This document shows positions 52,623 through 61,356 of a stretch of DNA of 64,000 bases, in pieces. A program made the position numbers and the translations under genes. The notes beneath the pieces were generated by a model. That model made no database searches, was not told the origin of the DNA, and worked only from the letters and a program-made list of their open reading frames with translations. Source of the stretch: DASXIF01 sp036498145 (GTDB taxonomy: Bacteria > Actinomycetota > Actinomycetes > Mycobacteriales > Jatrophihabitantaceae). The DNA lies in assembly GCA_963708625.1 (NCBI GenBank), contig CAVPSV010000004.1:1798001-1862000 (forward strand). Reading direction: 5' to 3'. Numbering within the stretch: position 1 is the stretch's first letter; each line of letters begins with the position of its first letter.

Positions 52623-54059
52623 GTGAGTCAGGCGGCCGAACCGGAACCGGATCCGCGCCGCTGGCTCGCGCTGATCACGTGCTGCTCGGCGCTGTTCATG
52701 ACCTTGCTGGACGTCAGCGTCACGAATGTCGCGCTGCCCTCGATCGGGCACGCCACGGCCGCGTCGGCATCGCAGTTGCAGTGGGTCGTCAGCGGCTACA
52801 CGCTCGCGTTCGGTCTGGTTCCGGTCTTGGCCGGACGGCTCGGGGACGATCATGGCCGGCGTCTGTTGTTCCAGATTGGCGTCGGAAGCTTCACCGCGAC
52901 GAGCATGCTCGCCGGGCTGGCGCCGAGCGCGGCGGTACTCATCGGCGCGCGCGTGCTCCAGGGTCTGGCCGGCGGTTTGATCAATCCGCAGGTGTCCGGA
53001 CTCGTGCAGCAACTGTTCGGCAGCAACGAGCGGGGCCGTGCCTTCGGCGTTCTGGGCACGACCGTCGGTGTCGGTACTGCGCTCGGTCCGGTCGTGGGCG
53101 GCGCGCTGATCGCGCTTGGTGGCCCGCATCTCGGCTGGCGGTTGGTGTTCTTCGTCAATGTCCCGGTCGGTGTGGCAGTGATCGCGTTGGCGCGACGGCT
53201 GCTGCCTGCCGACCGACGTGACGGGCGGCATTCCCTCGACGTCATGGGTGCGGCGTTGCTGGGCGCGGCCACCTTCTGCGTCCTGTTCGCCGCGGTCCAA
53301 TACGACAGCGCCCACGACGCACGCCTGGCGCTGCTGGCCATCCCCGCGGCGGTGCTGGTGATCGTCTTCTTCCGCCGTGAGCGGCGACTCACCGCTGCGG
53401 GCGAGGATCCGCTCGTCGATCTGCGGCTGTTCCGGGTTCCGTCGTACTCGGCCGGCGTGCTGTTCGCGCTCGCGTACTTCCCCGCGATGGCGGGCTTACC
53501 CCTCGTCCTGGCGATCTACTACCAGGACGGTCTCGGCTACACCGCGCTGCAATCCGGTCTCGGCGTGACCGCCTACGCGCTCGGCAGTGCGATCGCGGCA
53601 CCGCTGGCCGGACGCGTCGTCACCCGGCTCGGACGTCCGCTGCTGCTCATCGGGCTCGCGGCGTTTGCCGTTGGCGCCGGCGGGCTGGCAGTCCTGGCCG
53701 GCCGAGGCGCACTGGTGCTGTCACCCGCGCTATTCCTCATGGGCGCGGGTGCCGGGACGATCATCACGCCGAATCAGGCACTCACCCTCATGCGCGTCGA
53801 TCCAGTCGCCGGCAGCACGGCCGGGGGAGTGCTACAGACGGCTCAGCGCATCGGACTGGCCATCGGTCAGGCGGTCATCGGCGCGGTCTTCTTCACCGCG
53901 GTCGGTCATGGGCACTACGCGCACGCGCTGCGCCTGGGCGCGGCTGCCGCACTCGCCTTCCTGCTGATCGCCGCCGCAGTCAGCGTCGCAGACCTGGTGC
54001 AAACCCGCCGCCGAGTGGAGGATCCGCCCACCGCGGAGCATTCGCCACCGCCCGGATGA
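52623..54059 (+). CDS. MFS drug exporter, DHA2 (14-helix) family
   Basis: Intact, 478 residues. Motif region LFMTLLDVSVTNVALPSIG and LQWVVSGYTLAFGLVPVLAG open it, and motif A-like GRLGDDHGRR, GARVLQGLAGGLINPQ, motif C GVGTALGPVVGGALIALGG and NVPVGVAVIALARRLLP follow. About 14 membrane helices can be counted. It probably exports hydrophobic compounds by proton antiport. GTG 52623 is the only start near helix 1. The divergent arr gene suggests a shared inducing drug, but the substrate is unproven. Confidence 0.9.
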   Translation: MSQAAEPEPDPRRWLALITCCSALFMTLLDVSVTNVALPSIGHATAASASQLQWVVSGYTLAFGLVPVLAGRLGDDHGRRLLFQIGVGSFTATSMLAGLAPSAAVLIGARVLQGLAGGLINPQVSGLVQQLFGSNERGRAFGVLGTTVGVGTALGPVVGGALIALGGPHLGWRLVFFVNVPVGVAVIALARRLLPADRRDGRHSLDVMGAALLGAATFCVLFAAVQYDSAHDARLALLAIPAAVLVIVFFRRERRLTAAGEDPLVDLRLFRVPSYSAGVLFALAYFPAMAGLPLVLAIYYQDGLGYTALQSGLGVTAYALGSAIAAPLAGRVVTRLGRPLLLIGLAAFAVGAGGLAVLAGRGALVLSPALFLMGAGAGTIITPNQALTLMRVDPVAGSTAGGVLQTAQRIGLAIGQAVIGAVFFTAVGHGHYAHALRLGAAAALAFLLIAAAVSVADLVQTRRRVEDPPTAEHSPPPG

Positions 54060-54108
54060 CCGCCCTCCAATCCCTACCCGGGCTGGCGTCGCCGGGATCG
54101 GCCGATGG

Positions 54109-55439
54109 CTAGGTCTCCTTGCAGAAGATGACGTTGCAGGTCGAGTTGGGGAACAGGTCGGTCAGCAGCACGGCGGGATTGAGGTAGTTGATCGGATTGA
54201 CGTCCAGATCGAGCGGCGGCGTCTGGTACGGCCCAGGATCGGGTACCTGCACGTCCTGGACGCCGCTCATCAGAATTCGGAAGAAGTTGTAGTACAGATT
54301 CGATGTCGGACCCGCGGACAGCAGGCCAGACAGATTCAGCGCGGTGTCGCCGAGTACTCCGGTCCAGGTCACTGTCATGTGCAGGCTGGGGATCATGAAG
54401 TTGTTCTGCTGCAATGCGCCGACCATCGCGAACAGATCGGGCGGCGCGCTGCCGACCAACGGTCCGGATATCGTCTGCGCGGCCGGGATGTTCGCACCGG
54501 TGCACGACGTGCCGCCGTTGTGCCAGAAGAGGAATCCGTAGCACGGGTTGGCCGGCTGGTTGGCCCGGGCCTGGTCGAGGTAGCTCGTCGACAGGATGCG
54601 TTGCCCGCGCCAGAGGCCGCCGTTCTGCAACAGCAGGCCGAGCTTGGCGAACTGCGTCGGTGGGATGAACAGGTTTGCGTAACCGTAGGTGTTACCGCTG
54701 CGGTCGCGTAGCCAGATATAGCTGTGCGCCGGTATGCCGATCGGTCCGAACAAGTACGTCTGTGCGAACGCCTGCAAGTCCTCGCCCGATGGCGCGCTGC
54801 ACCACGTACGCGAGCAGGTCCGGGTCACGCTGGTTGTACTCGAAGTAGGTGCCCGGCCGGGTGCTCGATCGGCTGAGCCAGCGCCTCTTGGGCAATGTTC
54901 GGATCGATGGCGATGCTGGCGAACTCGGCCAGGATCGACTCGCGAGTCCCGGAGGTTTCGGTGAGCAAGTCCCGGATGGTGATCGCGCGATGGGCTGCGT
55001 CGCCCCAGCCGGGCCCGGTCGGCAGGTATTTTCCGATGGGGTCGTCGAGCGCGAGCTTGTGCTGGTCGTAGGCGATGCCGGTGAGGATCGAGATCACTGA
55101 CTTCGTCGAGGAGAAGATCTCCCACGGAATGTTGCCGGTGACCGCATTCAGCGGGCTGCCGCCGACGAGACAGTTGTTCCGGAAGATCTGCACCGACAGT
55201 CGCAGGTGGGTATCGGCGTATGCGAGCGCCTTGCGCACGGCGGCCGGGTCGAGGTTCTCCGCTTGCGGCGTGGCCGTGCCGAACGTGGTGCCGCTCGCGG
55301 GCAAGGCGCAACTGGCTGCCGTGGTAGCCGCAACCGGGCCACTGTTCAGGGTGAACCCGAGGACCGTCCCGGCGGCGATCGTGATCGTCGCTGCCCACGC
55401 GCCGGCACGACGTCGTATCCGACTCCTGTCTTGGCGCAC
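54109..55439 (-). CDS. secreted serine hydrolase, beta-lactamase/EstB family (one frameshift)
   Basis: About 443 residues. A signal peptide (AWAATITIAAGTVLGFTLNS) is followed by the SxxK nucleophile motif in WEIFSSTKSVISILTGIA, then DDPIGKYLPTGPGWGD and ITIRDLLTETSGTRE. After a slip near 54820 come the Y-x-N motif in NTYGYANLFIPPTQFAKLGL, RGQRILSTSYLDQA and PCYGFLFWHNGGTSC (H-x-G-like). Its C-terminal 100 residues are an extra domain ending in FPNSTCNVIFCKET with paired Cys. It is likely an extracellular esterase or peptidase. Confidence 0.85.
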
Positions 55440-55543
55440 GGGGTGAAGTTAGCCAGCCCGTCACCGAGACGCAATTCGCGACCCGGGTGGGGTGCCTCGC
55501 CGAAGCCGAGGACACTGTCCACAGATGCGGAGGGATGCACACG

Positions 55544-55984
55544 ATGCCGAAGTCAGATCGAGGAATCGCAATTGGCGCGTGGATGCTTGAGAACGGCCAT
55601 CGGGTCGTGCTGAAGTTGACCGGCGGGCGCTACCCGAAAGCGGTCGCGGGCATGAAGCCGGTTGAGCTGCATACATTCGGCCGAAAGTCCGGGAAGCGGT
55701 ATTCGACATTGCTGACCGCCCCGCTGTACGAGCCGAATCGGGTGGTCGTCGTTGCGTCGAAGGGTGGGCACACGGATCATCCCGATTGGTACAAGAATCT
55801 GGTGGCCAATCCCGATGTCGAACTCACCGTTGACGACCGCACGACGCCTATGCGCGCTCGAACCGCGACCCCCGCGGAGAAATCCGAACTCTGGCCTGAG
55901 GTCGTGAAGGTCTACAAGGGTTACGCCGGCTATCAGCGCAACACCGATCGCGACATCCCGTTGGTCATTTGCGAGCCACGCTGA
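55544..55984 (+). CDS. deazaflavin-dependent nitroreductase-family protein
   Basis: 146 residues. GRYPKAVAGMKPVELHTFGR, KSGKRYSTLLTAPLYEPNRV, VVASKGGHTDHPDWYKNLVA, NPDVELTVDDRTTPMRARTA and YAGYQRNTDRDIPLVICEPR are the Ddn/F420H2-dependent pattern, second copy in the window. ATG 55544 is preferred (AGGG about 10 bases upstream); ATG 55535 is possible. It is probably a redox-stress enzyme with F420 as cofactor. Confidence 0.87.
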   Translation: MPKSDRGIAIGAWMLENGHRVVLKLTGGRYPKAVAGMKPVELHTFGRKSGKRYSTLLTAPLYEPNRVVVVASKGGHTDHPDWYKNLVANPDVELTVDDRTTPMRARTATPAEKSELWPEVVKVYKGYAGYQRNTDRDIPLVICEPR

Positions 55985-56458
55985 TTAGCCGCTGCGCCTA
56001 GACCCGCAGCCTCGCCAATGGCTCGTCGGAGGCGTCCAGGTGGCGCCATCGGACGCCGGAAGCGGCACGCTGGCGATGCCTTCGGTGTGGCAGACGTCGA
56101 GCAGGTGGGGGTCGGCCGTCGCCAGGGCGCGGCCGGTGGCGCGCGCCGTCTCGGCGGCAATGCAGTCGGCCATGCTGAGCGCGCACCGAGTGCGGTGGTA
56201 GCGACGAGCGCGCAGGCGCCCGGCCGCCGCGCCAATCGCGGCGTCGATGGGGATCGCGTCGAGCAAGCGCAGTTGGCCAAGATCTAGTGCGGCATCATCC
56301 TCGTCTGCTCTAGCGAGGCGTACGAGGTGGTCAAGCACCTCGGCCAAGCCGACCGCGGTGAGCGCGCCGCCGGCATCCTCGAGCAGCGGACGGACGCGTT
56401 CGGCTGCGGGCTCGCCACGCAGGTAAGCGACGACCGCGTAGGCGTCCAGAACCGTCAT
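55985..56458 (-). CDS. vapC: PIN-domain toxin (VapC-like)
   Basis: About 150 residues. MTVLDAYAVVAYLRGEPAAE gives the first catalytic Asp, LTAVGLAEVLDHLVRLARAD a conserved Glu, ALSMADCIAAETARATGRAL the second Asp, and ALATADPHLLDVCHTEGI the third acid. PIN toxins cleave RNA. The very end is unclear: the next frame (SDEPLARLRV, stop at 55998) looks more natural than the printed tail WRGCGSRRSG, so an indel near 56040 is likely. Its ATG overlaps the antitoxin stop (ATGA). Confidence 0.85.
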   Translation of the reverse strand: MTVLDAYAVVAYLRGEPAAERVRPLLEDAGGALTAVGLAEVLDHLVRLARADEDDAALDLGQLRLLDAIPIDAAIGAAAGRLRARRYHRTRCALSMADCIAAETARATGRALATADPHLLDVCHTEGIASVPLPASDGATWTPPTSHWRGCGSRRSG

Positions 56459-56727
56459 CGGCGGCGCCTGGTGGCCGTCGCGTCCGCGCGCCGCGCTTGC
56501 CTGCGCGCCGTGGCCGTGTCCGGGCCACGGCCTGCGTACTTGCCCTGAAGCTCGGCAACGCCATCCTGCTCTGGCGCCGGGCGCATCACGACTCGATCAC
56601 CCAGGTCGACGACTAAAACCTTTCGGGTATGCCAGCGTGCCCGGGTCTCCGCCGGCACACTGACCTGCCCGTTGCGCGAGATCGTCATCAAATGCTCGAC
56701 TGCGGTCACCAGGTCATTGTATGACAA
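56455..56727 (-). CDS. vapB: AbrB/SpoVT-type antitoxin (VapB-like)
   Basis: 90 residues. LMTISRNGQVSVPAETRARW and VLVVDLGDRVVMRPAPEQ form the swapped-hairpin AbrB DNA-binding fold (G-Q-V-S-V-P core). The C-terminal part is Arg-rich (RRQARRADATATRRR), likely the toxin-binding or RNA-like-binding arm. It precedes and overlaps the PIN toxin gene, the normal VapBC order. ATG 56727 or the GTG at 56709 could be the start. Confidence 0.82.
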   Translation of the reverse strand: MSYNDLVTAVEHLMTISRNGQVSVPAETRARWHTRKVLVVDLGDRVVMRPAPEQDGVAELQGKYAGRGPDTATARRQARRADATATRRRR

Positions 56728-56750
56728 GCCGTTGCCGTTGTATGTGTCGA

Positions 56751-57308
56751 TTATCCGTCAGACGTGATGACCGATGCCACCTCGGTCAGGTCATCGTTGA
56801 GCTGGTGATCACGGCCGGGCAACAGGTGCAGGTGCGCCTGGGCAATGGCGTGGGAGTACAGGTCCATGTGGTTCGGGGGAGCCGTTTGATCGTCCAGTCC
56901 GTGGAACAGGTGCACCTGCAAGCCGGACGGCAGCCTCGCACCCAGGTCGTGCGGCAACTCGAACTCCTCGCCAGGCCAGCCGCCGGCACCGACGAACGGA
57001 GCGGCGATCAGCACGATCATCCCGAGGCGCCGCGGCGGGGCGGCCTGGGCGAGGTAGCTGATGAGGATCGTTGCGCCGACCGAATGGCCGACTACGGCCG
57101 CGCCGTCGTCGAGCGCCGCGAACTCGTGGTCGATGGCAGAGCTCCAGCGCGCATGGCTGGGATCGTCCTCGTGTGGCATCCGCGGGTAGCGGACCTCGTA
57201 GCGGTCCCCAAGCTCACCCTGCAGGGTGTCGGCCAGCTTCGCGTCCCAGCCATCGTGTGCGCCCGCGCCGCCGCCCTGGATGAACAGGACTTGTTGGGTA
57301 GCTGGCAT
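56751..57308 (-). CDS. small alpha/beta hydrolase
   Basis: 185 residues. QQVLFIQGGGAGAHDGWDAK opens the fold, and VVGHSVGATILISYLAQAAP holds the nucleophile Ser. The acid is in LFHGLDDQTAPPNH and the catalytic His in LLPGRDHQLND. The compact size and G-x-G-G loop fit the RBBP9/YdeN-like group. ATG 57308 begins the family N-terminus. Only 13 bases separate it from the stop of the reductase gene upstream, so co-transcription is likely. Confidence 0.82.
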   Translation of the reverse strand: MPATQQVLFIQGGGAGAHDGWDAKLADTLQGELGDRYEVRYPRMPHEDDPSHARWSSAIDHEFAALDDGAAVVGHSVGATILISYLAQAAPPRRLGMIVLIAAPFVGAGGWPGEEFELPHDLGARLPSGLQVHLFHGLDDQTAPPNHMDLYSHAIAQAHLHLLPGRDHQLNDDLTEVASVITSDG

Positions 57309-57321
57309 GCCGCTGCGGCCG

Positions 57322-57948
57322 CTACATCTCACCGTGGAGAACCGGACCGGCCGGCTCGTAGGTGCCGATGACGATGCCGAGATCGGTCGCGCTCACCTCG
57401 ACCGGGCGCATCGTCGCCGCGACGACGCCCTCGTCGAACAATCGACGGCCGGAGCCCAGCACCAGCGGAAACGTCATCAGGCGGAATCGGTCGACGAGTT
57501 CGTGCTGCATGAGCGTCTCGAGTAGCTTGCCGCTGCCCCAGATCTGCAGCTCGTCGCCCGGTTCGTCCTTCAGCGCCCGCACCGCCGCGACGACGTCGCC
57601 GCTGACGAGATGCGCGGTGTCAGGGTGCTCACCACGCCACACGGCATCGGCGTCGGTGCGCGAGTTGGACACGACGTGTTTGGGCAGCGAGTTGATCGCC
57701 GTGGCGATCGGGTCGGCCGGATCGGTCTGATCGGGCCAGAAGCCGCGGAAGATGTCGAAGGTTCTGCGACCGAGCAGGAACGCGCTGGCATGGCTGTTGA
57801 GTTCGGTCACGAAGGCACCGATGGCTGGGTCCGCGAACGGAGCCTGCCAGCCGCCGTGGGCGAAGTGATCGCTGGAATCCTCGTCGGGTCCGCCGGGCGC
57901 CTGCATTACGCCGTCAAGGGTCAGGAATGTCTGAACGGTGAGCTTCAT
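57322..57948 (-). CDS. dihydrofolate-reductase-fold (RibD C-terminal-like) protein
   Basis: 208 residues, second RibD_C-like protein in the window. MKLTVQTFLTLDGVMQAPGG, SAFLLGRRTFDIFRGFWPDQ, LPKHVVSNSRTDADAVW, ELQIWGSGKLLETLMQHELV and DRFRLMTFPLVLGSGRRLFD are clear. Members are thought to be NADPH reductases; the substrate is unknown. ATG 57948 is the family start; the longer frame from 57972 adds six residues only. Confidence 0.87.
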   Translation of the reverse strand: MKLTVQTFLTLDGVMQAPGGPDEDSSDHFAHGGWQAPFADPAIGAFVTELNSHASAFLLGRRTFDIFRGFWPDQTDPADPIATAINSLPKHVVSNSRTDADAVWRGEHPDTAHLVSGDVVAAVRALKDEPGDELQIWGSGKLLETLMQHELVDRFRLMTFPLVLGSGRRLFDEGVVAATMRPVEVSATDLGIVIGTYEPAGPVLHGEM

Positions 57949-58059
57949 GTCAGTAGAGACGACGCGGGACACCGACTCTCATCGCTGCTCACGCGCGGTT
58001 CTTTACCGCACGCCTCACTATCGAGCCGATCAGCACCCGCCTTCACCGGCTCAAGCGTC

Positions 58060-58129
58060 GCCCACCGCTTCGCGGCCCATCGAGCTCGCCGACCCGGACG
58101 GCAACGGGTTCGGCCTTCACGCAGGCTGA
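58060..58129 (+). pseudogene. C-terminal remnant of a VOC (glyoxalase-fold) gene
   Basis: The frame ends RPIELADPDGNGFGLHAG followed by TGA. D-P-D-G-N is the conserved final strand of VOC-fold proteins. Upstream of about 58060 no VOC sequence is recognisable in any frame and no ribosome site is present. It looks like the tail of a deleted gene, abutting the 5' side of the RibD-like gene. Confidence 0.5.
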
Positions 58130-58193
58130 GCGTTAGGTCTGCGACTCTGGCCCGCGGGCAGCTGCCTGGCGTTGAGTAATAGCGTCGTGGCTT

Positions 58194-58589
58194 ATGTCAG
58201 CCGTCGACGCCGCCTTGACCGAGGCTCGGAAAGGCTGGGCGCGGATCCCGGCCCGGGACGCGTGGCAGGCAGTGCAAGACGGAACTGCGCTACTGATCGA
58301 CACCCGCACAGCTGCGCAGCGTCACCGCGGCGGTGAGCTTCCCGGCGCGATCGTCATCGACCGGACAGTTCTCGAGTGGCGGGTCGACCCCACGGCCGAG
58401 CTCTGCATCCCTGAGGCAAGGACACGGCCACAACTGATCGTGATCTGTCGTCAGGGCTTCAGTTCCTCATTCGCGGCACGGGCCCTGCGAGACCTTGGGC
58501 TGAACGCCACCGACGTCATCGACGGTGTCGAGGGCTGGTCCGCCGCCGGCCTTCCGTTCCATAGCGGCCCAGCCGACATTCGAGAATGA
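58194..58589 (+). CDS. rhodanese-domain protein
   Basis: 131 residues. WARIPARDAWQAVQDGTALL, IDTRTAAQRHRGGELPGAIV and the active loop ICRQGFSSSFAARALRDLG with Cys85 define a single-domain rhodanese (sulfurtransferase). DVIDGVEGWSAAGLP is the usual C-terminal G-G/E-x-x-x-W block. ATG 58194 gives the typical start. A HAD-type hydrolase gene follows 27 bases later on the same strand. Confidence 0.9.
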   Translation: MSAVDAALTEARKGWARIPARDAWQAVQDGTALLIDTRTAAQRHRGGELPGAIVIDRTVLEWRVDPTAELCIPEARTRPQLIVICRQGFSSSFAARALRDLGLNATDVIDGVEGWSAAGLPFHSGPADIRE

Positions 58590-58616
58590 CGCGATGGTCA
58601 GGAAGGAGCGAGCGTT

Positions 58617-59336
58617 GTGAAGCTCACCGACTTTGAGGCCCTTAGTTTCGACTGCTACGGCACCCTGATCGACTGGGAAGCCGGCATCGGTACCGTGCTG
58701 CGCCGGTGGGCCGACGACAACGGGTTCGACGCGACCGACGAACAGCTCCTCACGGCTTATTCCGTGCACGAGGCGCGCGCCGAGGCCGAGCACCCCACCG
58801 AGCTGTACCCGCAGATCCTGGCGCGGTCGATCCGCGCGCTGGGCACTGAGTTCGGGGTCCCTGTCGACGACAGCGAGGCCGACGCCCTGGCCGTCTCGGT
58901 TCCTGACTGGCCGGCATTCCCCGACTCCGCGAGAGCGTTGCAGCGGCTCGCGCAACGCTACAAGCTGATCATCTTGTCGAATGTGGACCGGCAGTCTTTC
59001 GCCGGCTCGAACGAACGGCTCGGTGTGAACTTCACGAGCATCCTGACCGCGCAGGACATCGGCTCCTACAAACCCTCGCAGGCCAACTTCGACGCTCTGG
59101 AAACAGAGATCAGGCGCCTGCGCATCGGCAAGGACAAGCTGCTGCATGTCGCGCAGAGCCTGTTTCACGACCACGTGCCCGCCAAGCACGCCGGACTGCC
59201 GACCGTGTGGATCAACCGTCGCCACGACAACCCCGGCTGGGGTGCCACGCCGGCACCGCCCGCCGATGTGACCCCGGACTGGACCTTCACCTCGATGGCC
59301 GCGTTCGCAGACGCGGTCGACGCCGAAGGCAGCTGA
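58617..59336 (+). CDS. HAD superfamily hydrolase (haloacid dehalogenase type II-like)
   Basis: 239 residues. Motif I EALSFDCYGTLIDW has the nucleophile Asp12; motif II is LIILSNVDRQSFAGS; the motif III Lys lies in IGSYKPSQANFDALE; motif IV is the region LLHVAQSLFHDHVPAKHAGL. The S-N-V-D and F-D-C-Y-G-T-L motifs fit haloacid-dehalogenase-like members, but many are phosphatases. GTG 58617 is preceded by AAGGAGCG. Confidence 0.9.
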   Translation: MKLTDFEALSFDCYGTLIDWEAGIGTVLRRWADDNGFDATDEQLLTAYSVHEARAEAEHPTELYPQILARSIRALGTEFGVPVDDSEADALAVSVPDWPAFPDSARALQRLAQRYKLIILSNVDRQSFAGSNERLGVNFTSILTAQDIGSYKPSQANFDALETEIRRLRIGKDKLLHVAQSLFHDHVPAKHAGLPTVWINRRHDNPGWGATPAPPADVTPDWTFTSMAAFADAVDAEGS

Positions 59337-59463
59337 CCTCGGAACCTTCAATCCACATGGGCCCGCGTGAGCCCGGATCGCGATCAGACCGCCAACCCTC
59401 GATCTGCACTGCCGGCCCACCTGACCGCGAGGCGCAGATGGATCGTTCGGGGCGGACCGGATA

Positions 59464-59964
59464 TCAACGGAGGGCGTCACCAACTCCAATCGGCAGCAGC
59501 GGAGGCGGCTTCAACATCACCGGTGTCCCTCGATCGATCTCCGCGATGGCTTGATCGGACCACCCGATCACGGCAGCGAGATCCAGTCCGTGGGGTCGGG
59601 CGGATACGTATGGCGCGAGGGCCATCGCCCCCCGCTCGATGAGTCGCACGCCACCGACAGCATTGCCGCGAGCCGCATGCGTCACGCCGACCGCAAGTTG
59701 CGCCAACCCGCGCCACAGCTCGCGCTCGTCGCTCGGCTGTGACTTCCAGGCGTCTTCGAGAATCTCGTGGGCGTGGAACGGGCGGCCCTCACTCAGCAAC
59801 CGGTACGCCTCGATCAACGACTCTTTCGCCGTACGGCGTATGCCTTCTGGCTGGCTGGCGACCCCGACAGCTCCGTACGGCAGCGGGCGACCCAACGCAT
59901 CCCGCGGACGGGTGTTGCGTCGTGGGCGCGCGCTCCCCGACAGTCGAGTTCGGGCATCGGCCAT
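59464..59964 (-). CDS. DUF309 family protein
   Basis: 166 residues. An N-terminal stretch RPRDALGRPLPYGAVGVAS is typical of actinobacterial members. The helical DUF309 core follows: LIEAYRLLSEGRPFHAHEIL, DAWKSQPSDERELWRGLAQL and VTHAARGNAVGGVRLIERGA. The HAHEILED-x-W motif is the family signature. The biochemical function is unknown. ATG 59964 gives the expected N-terminus. Confidence 0.87.
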   Translation of the reverse strand: MADARTRLSGSARPRRNTRPRDALGRPLPYGAVGVASQPEGIRRTAKESLIEAYRLLSEGRPFHAHEILEDAWKSQPSDERELWRGLAQLAVGVTHAARGNAVGGVRLIERGAMALAPYVSARPHGLDLAAVIGWSDQAIAEIDRGTPVMLKPPPLLPIGVGDALR

Positions 59965-60469
59965 CCGATCGTCGGCCACAGGTCGTCCTTCCCAGAACCC
60001 CCACGACGGTGCGTCCTCCCATAGTGCTCCCAGCCGGTCCGCGCCGCGGGACGGAGTACATCCGTCGATCTGCCACCGCGCGCATGTAGTCGACCGCGCG
60101 GATGGATTAGTCGGGGGTGGCCGCTGCTCCCCGAATGGGTCACCGAATTGGGTCCTCGAACCGAGGGAGCGTCTTGGTGTACTCGCGCACGGCACGGTCG
60201 ACGCGATTGGCGTCTCCGGTGGCACTGAGGTCGAGGAATGCGCCTCGCAGCACGGCGAGCACTGCCGTGCGTTGCGCGCGTCCGGACGCTGTGTCGTATG
60301 CACGCGAGCGCCAGCACCGAGGCCGGGGCGTCGACGCATTACCGCGCGGCTATCGCTTCGCGTGACTCGATGGTCTCAGCCCATAGTCGGCGATATGTGG
60401 GCTTGATGGCGCGGGTGGTTGGGCTGATGGGCGTGGGTCCGGGCGTCGTCTGTGCGCGGGGACGGGCCG
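59965..60469. other. 505-base stretch without a confident gene
   Basis: Only one coding-like trace is visible. On the minus strand a frame ending at TGA 60140-60142 reads AYDTASGRAQRTAVLAVLRG, AFLDLSATGDANRVDRAVRE, YTKTLPRFEDPIR with normal protein composition for about 53 residues, but it has no start codon in frame. It could be the 3' end of a frameshifted or decayed gene. No hairpin, promoter or repeat stands out in the remainder. Confidence 0.4.
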
Positions 60470-61288
60470 TTATTGCGGTGAGTTGAGTTCGGCGGCGAGG
60501 CGGGCGGGTTCGGCGATCAACTGTGCACGCTCGCTGGGCTCGGCCACGGCGAGGCGGGCGAGCGCGCGCTTGACGTTCGTCGCCTTCGTCGCATCGGTGC
60601 CACCGGCAGCCTCGGACGCCTTCACCGCAGCCTGGACGCTGTCCAGATCGAACTCCATGCCGCCGAATGAGATCTTGGTGATGCGCTCGAAGAACGCCGC
60701 GCAGAGCATCAACACCAACGCTGCTGCGCCGACCGCCCCGGCCATCGCGAACGTCGGCGCCGACAACGTGCTCGTCGTCTTCGCCGCTCCCTTCGTCGTC
60801 TCGATCACCGTCGAGTGATCGAACAACGCCAGCAGGAACAGTCCCAACGCAGCCAACGCCACCGCGATCGCCGCAGCAAACAGCAGCATCCGCCACCCCT
60901 GATGCGTTGCCGGGGTGCGCGGCGTGAGCGTGATCTTTCGTCGAGACTTCGGCGGCGCACCCGGTGCGCTCGTACCCGCCTGCGGCCCCGCGAACATCGG
61001 CTGCCCGTACTGGGCAGGCGGCCCCTGCTGCGGCCCGCGCGGTTGCCCGGGCGGCCCGGCTGGATACCCCGGCGGGGGATATCCAGGCAGACCTTGTTGC
61101 GGATACCCGGGCGGCAGCTGCGGAGGTTGCCCAGTCGGCCCCTGCGCCGTCTGCCCCGGGCCAGACGGGCCAGATGGGCCAGTCGGTCCAGACGGCCGCG
61201 CTGACCCCTGCGGCGGACCAGGCTGCCTGCTCTCCACGGACGGCAACCGCGTCGTGTCGTCGCCCGCGCCCGCTGGCGTCTGTGTCAT
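60470..61288 (-). CDS. Pro/Gly/Gln-rich membrane protein of unknown function
   Basis: 272 residues. The first 130 are low-complexity and collagen- or adhesin-like (GPTGPSGPSGPGQ, PPGYPQQGLPGYPPPGYPAG), then a basic patch (KSRRKITLTPRTP). Two membrane helices follow (MLLFAAAIAVALAALGLFLL and FAMAGAVGAAALVLMLCAAF). A cytoplasmic-looking tail (KISFGGMEFDLDSVQAAVKA) ends in a helical Ala-rich segment. ATG 61288 follows a strong GGGGGA. The function is unknown; similar Pro-rich tails mediate self-association. Confidence 0.75.
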   Translation of the reverse strand: MTQTPAGAGDDTTRLPSVESRQPGPPQGSARPSGPTGPSGPSGPGQTAQGPTGQPPQLPPGYPQQGLPGYPPPGYPAGPPGQPRGPQQGPPAQYGQPMFAGPQAGTSAPGAPPKSRRKITLTPRTPATHQGWRMLLFAAAIAVALAALGLFLLALFDHSTVIETTKGAAKTTSTLSAPTFAMAGAVGAAALVLMLCAAFFERITKISFGGMEFDLDSVQAAVKASEAAGGTDATKATNVKRALARLAVAEPSERAQLIAEPARLAAELNSPQ

Positions 61289-61356
61289 CGCTGATCCCCC
61301 TCGGGCCATCGTCCCGCGAAACGGTGGCCGGTCGCCGTGGCTATACCCAGCTGCCG

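Noticed and set aside
60238..60486. Plus-strand 82-codon open frame in the gene-poor gap
   Set aside because: No ribosome site and Ala/Arg-rich shadow-like composition; the minus strand shows a more protein-like trace.
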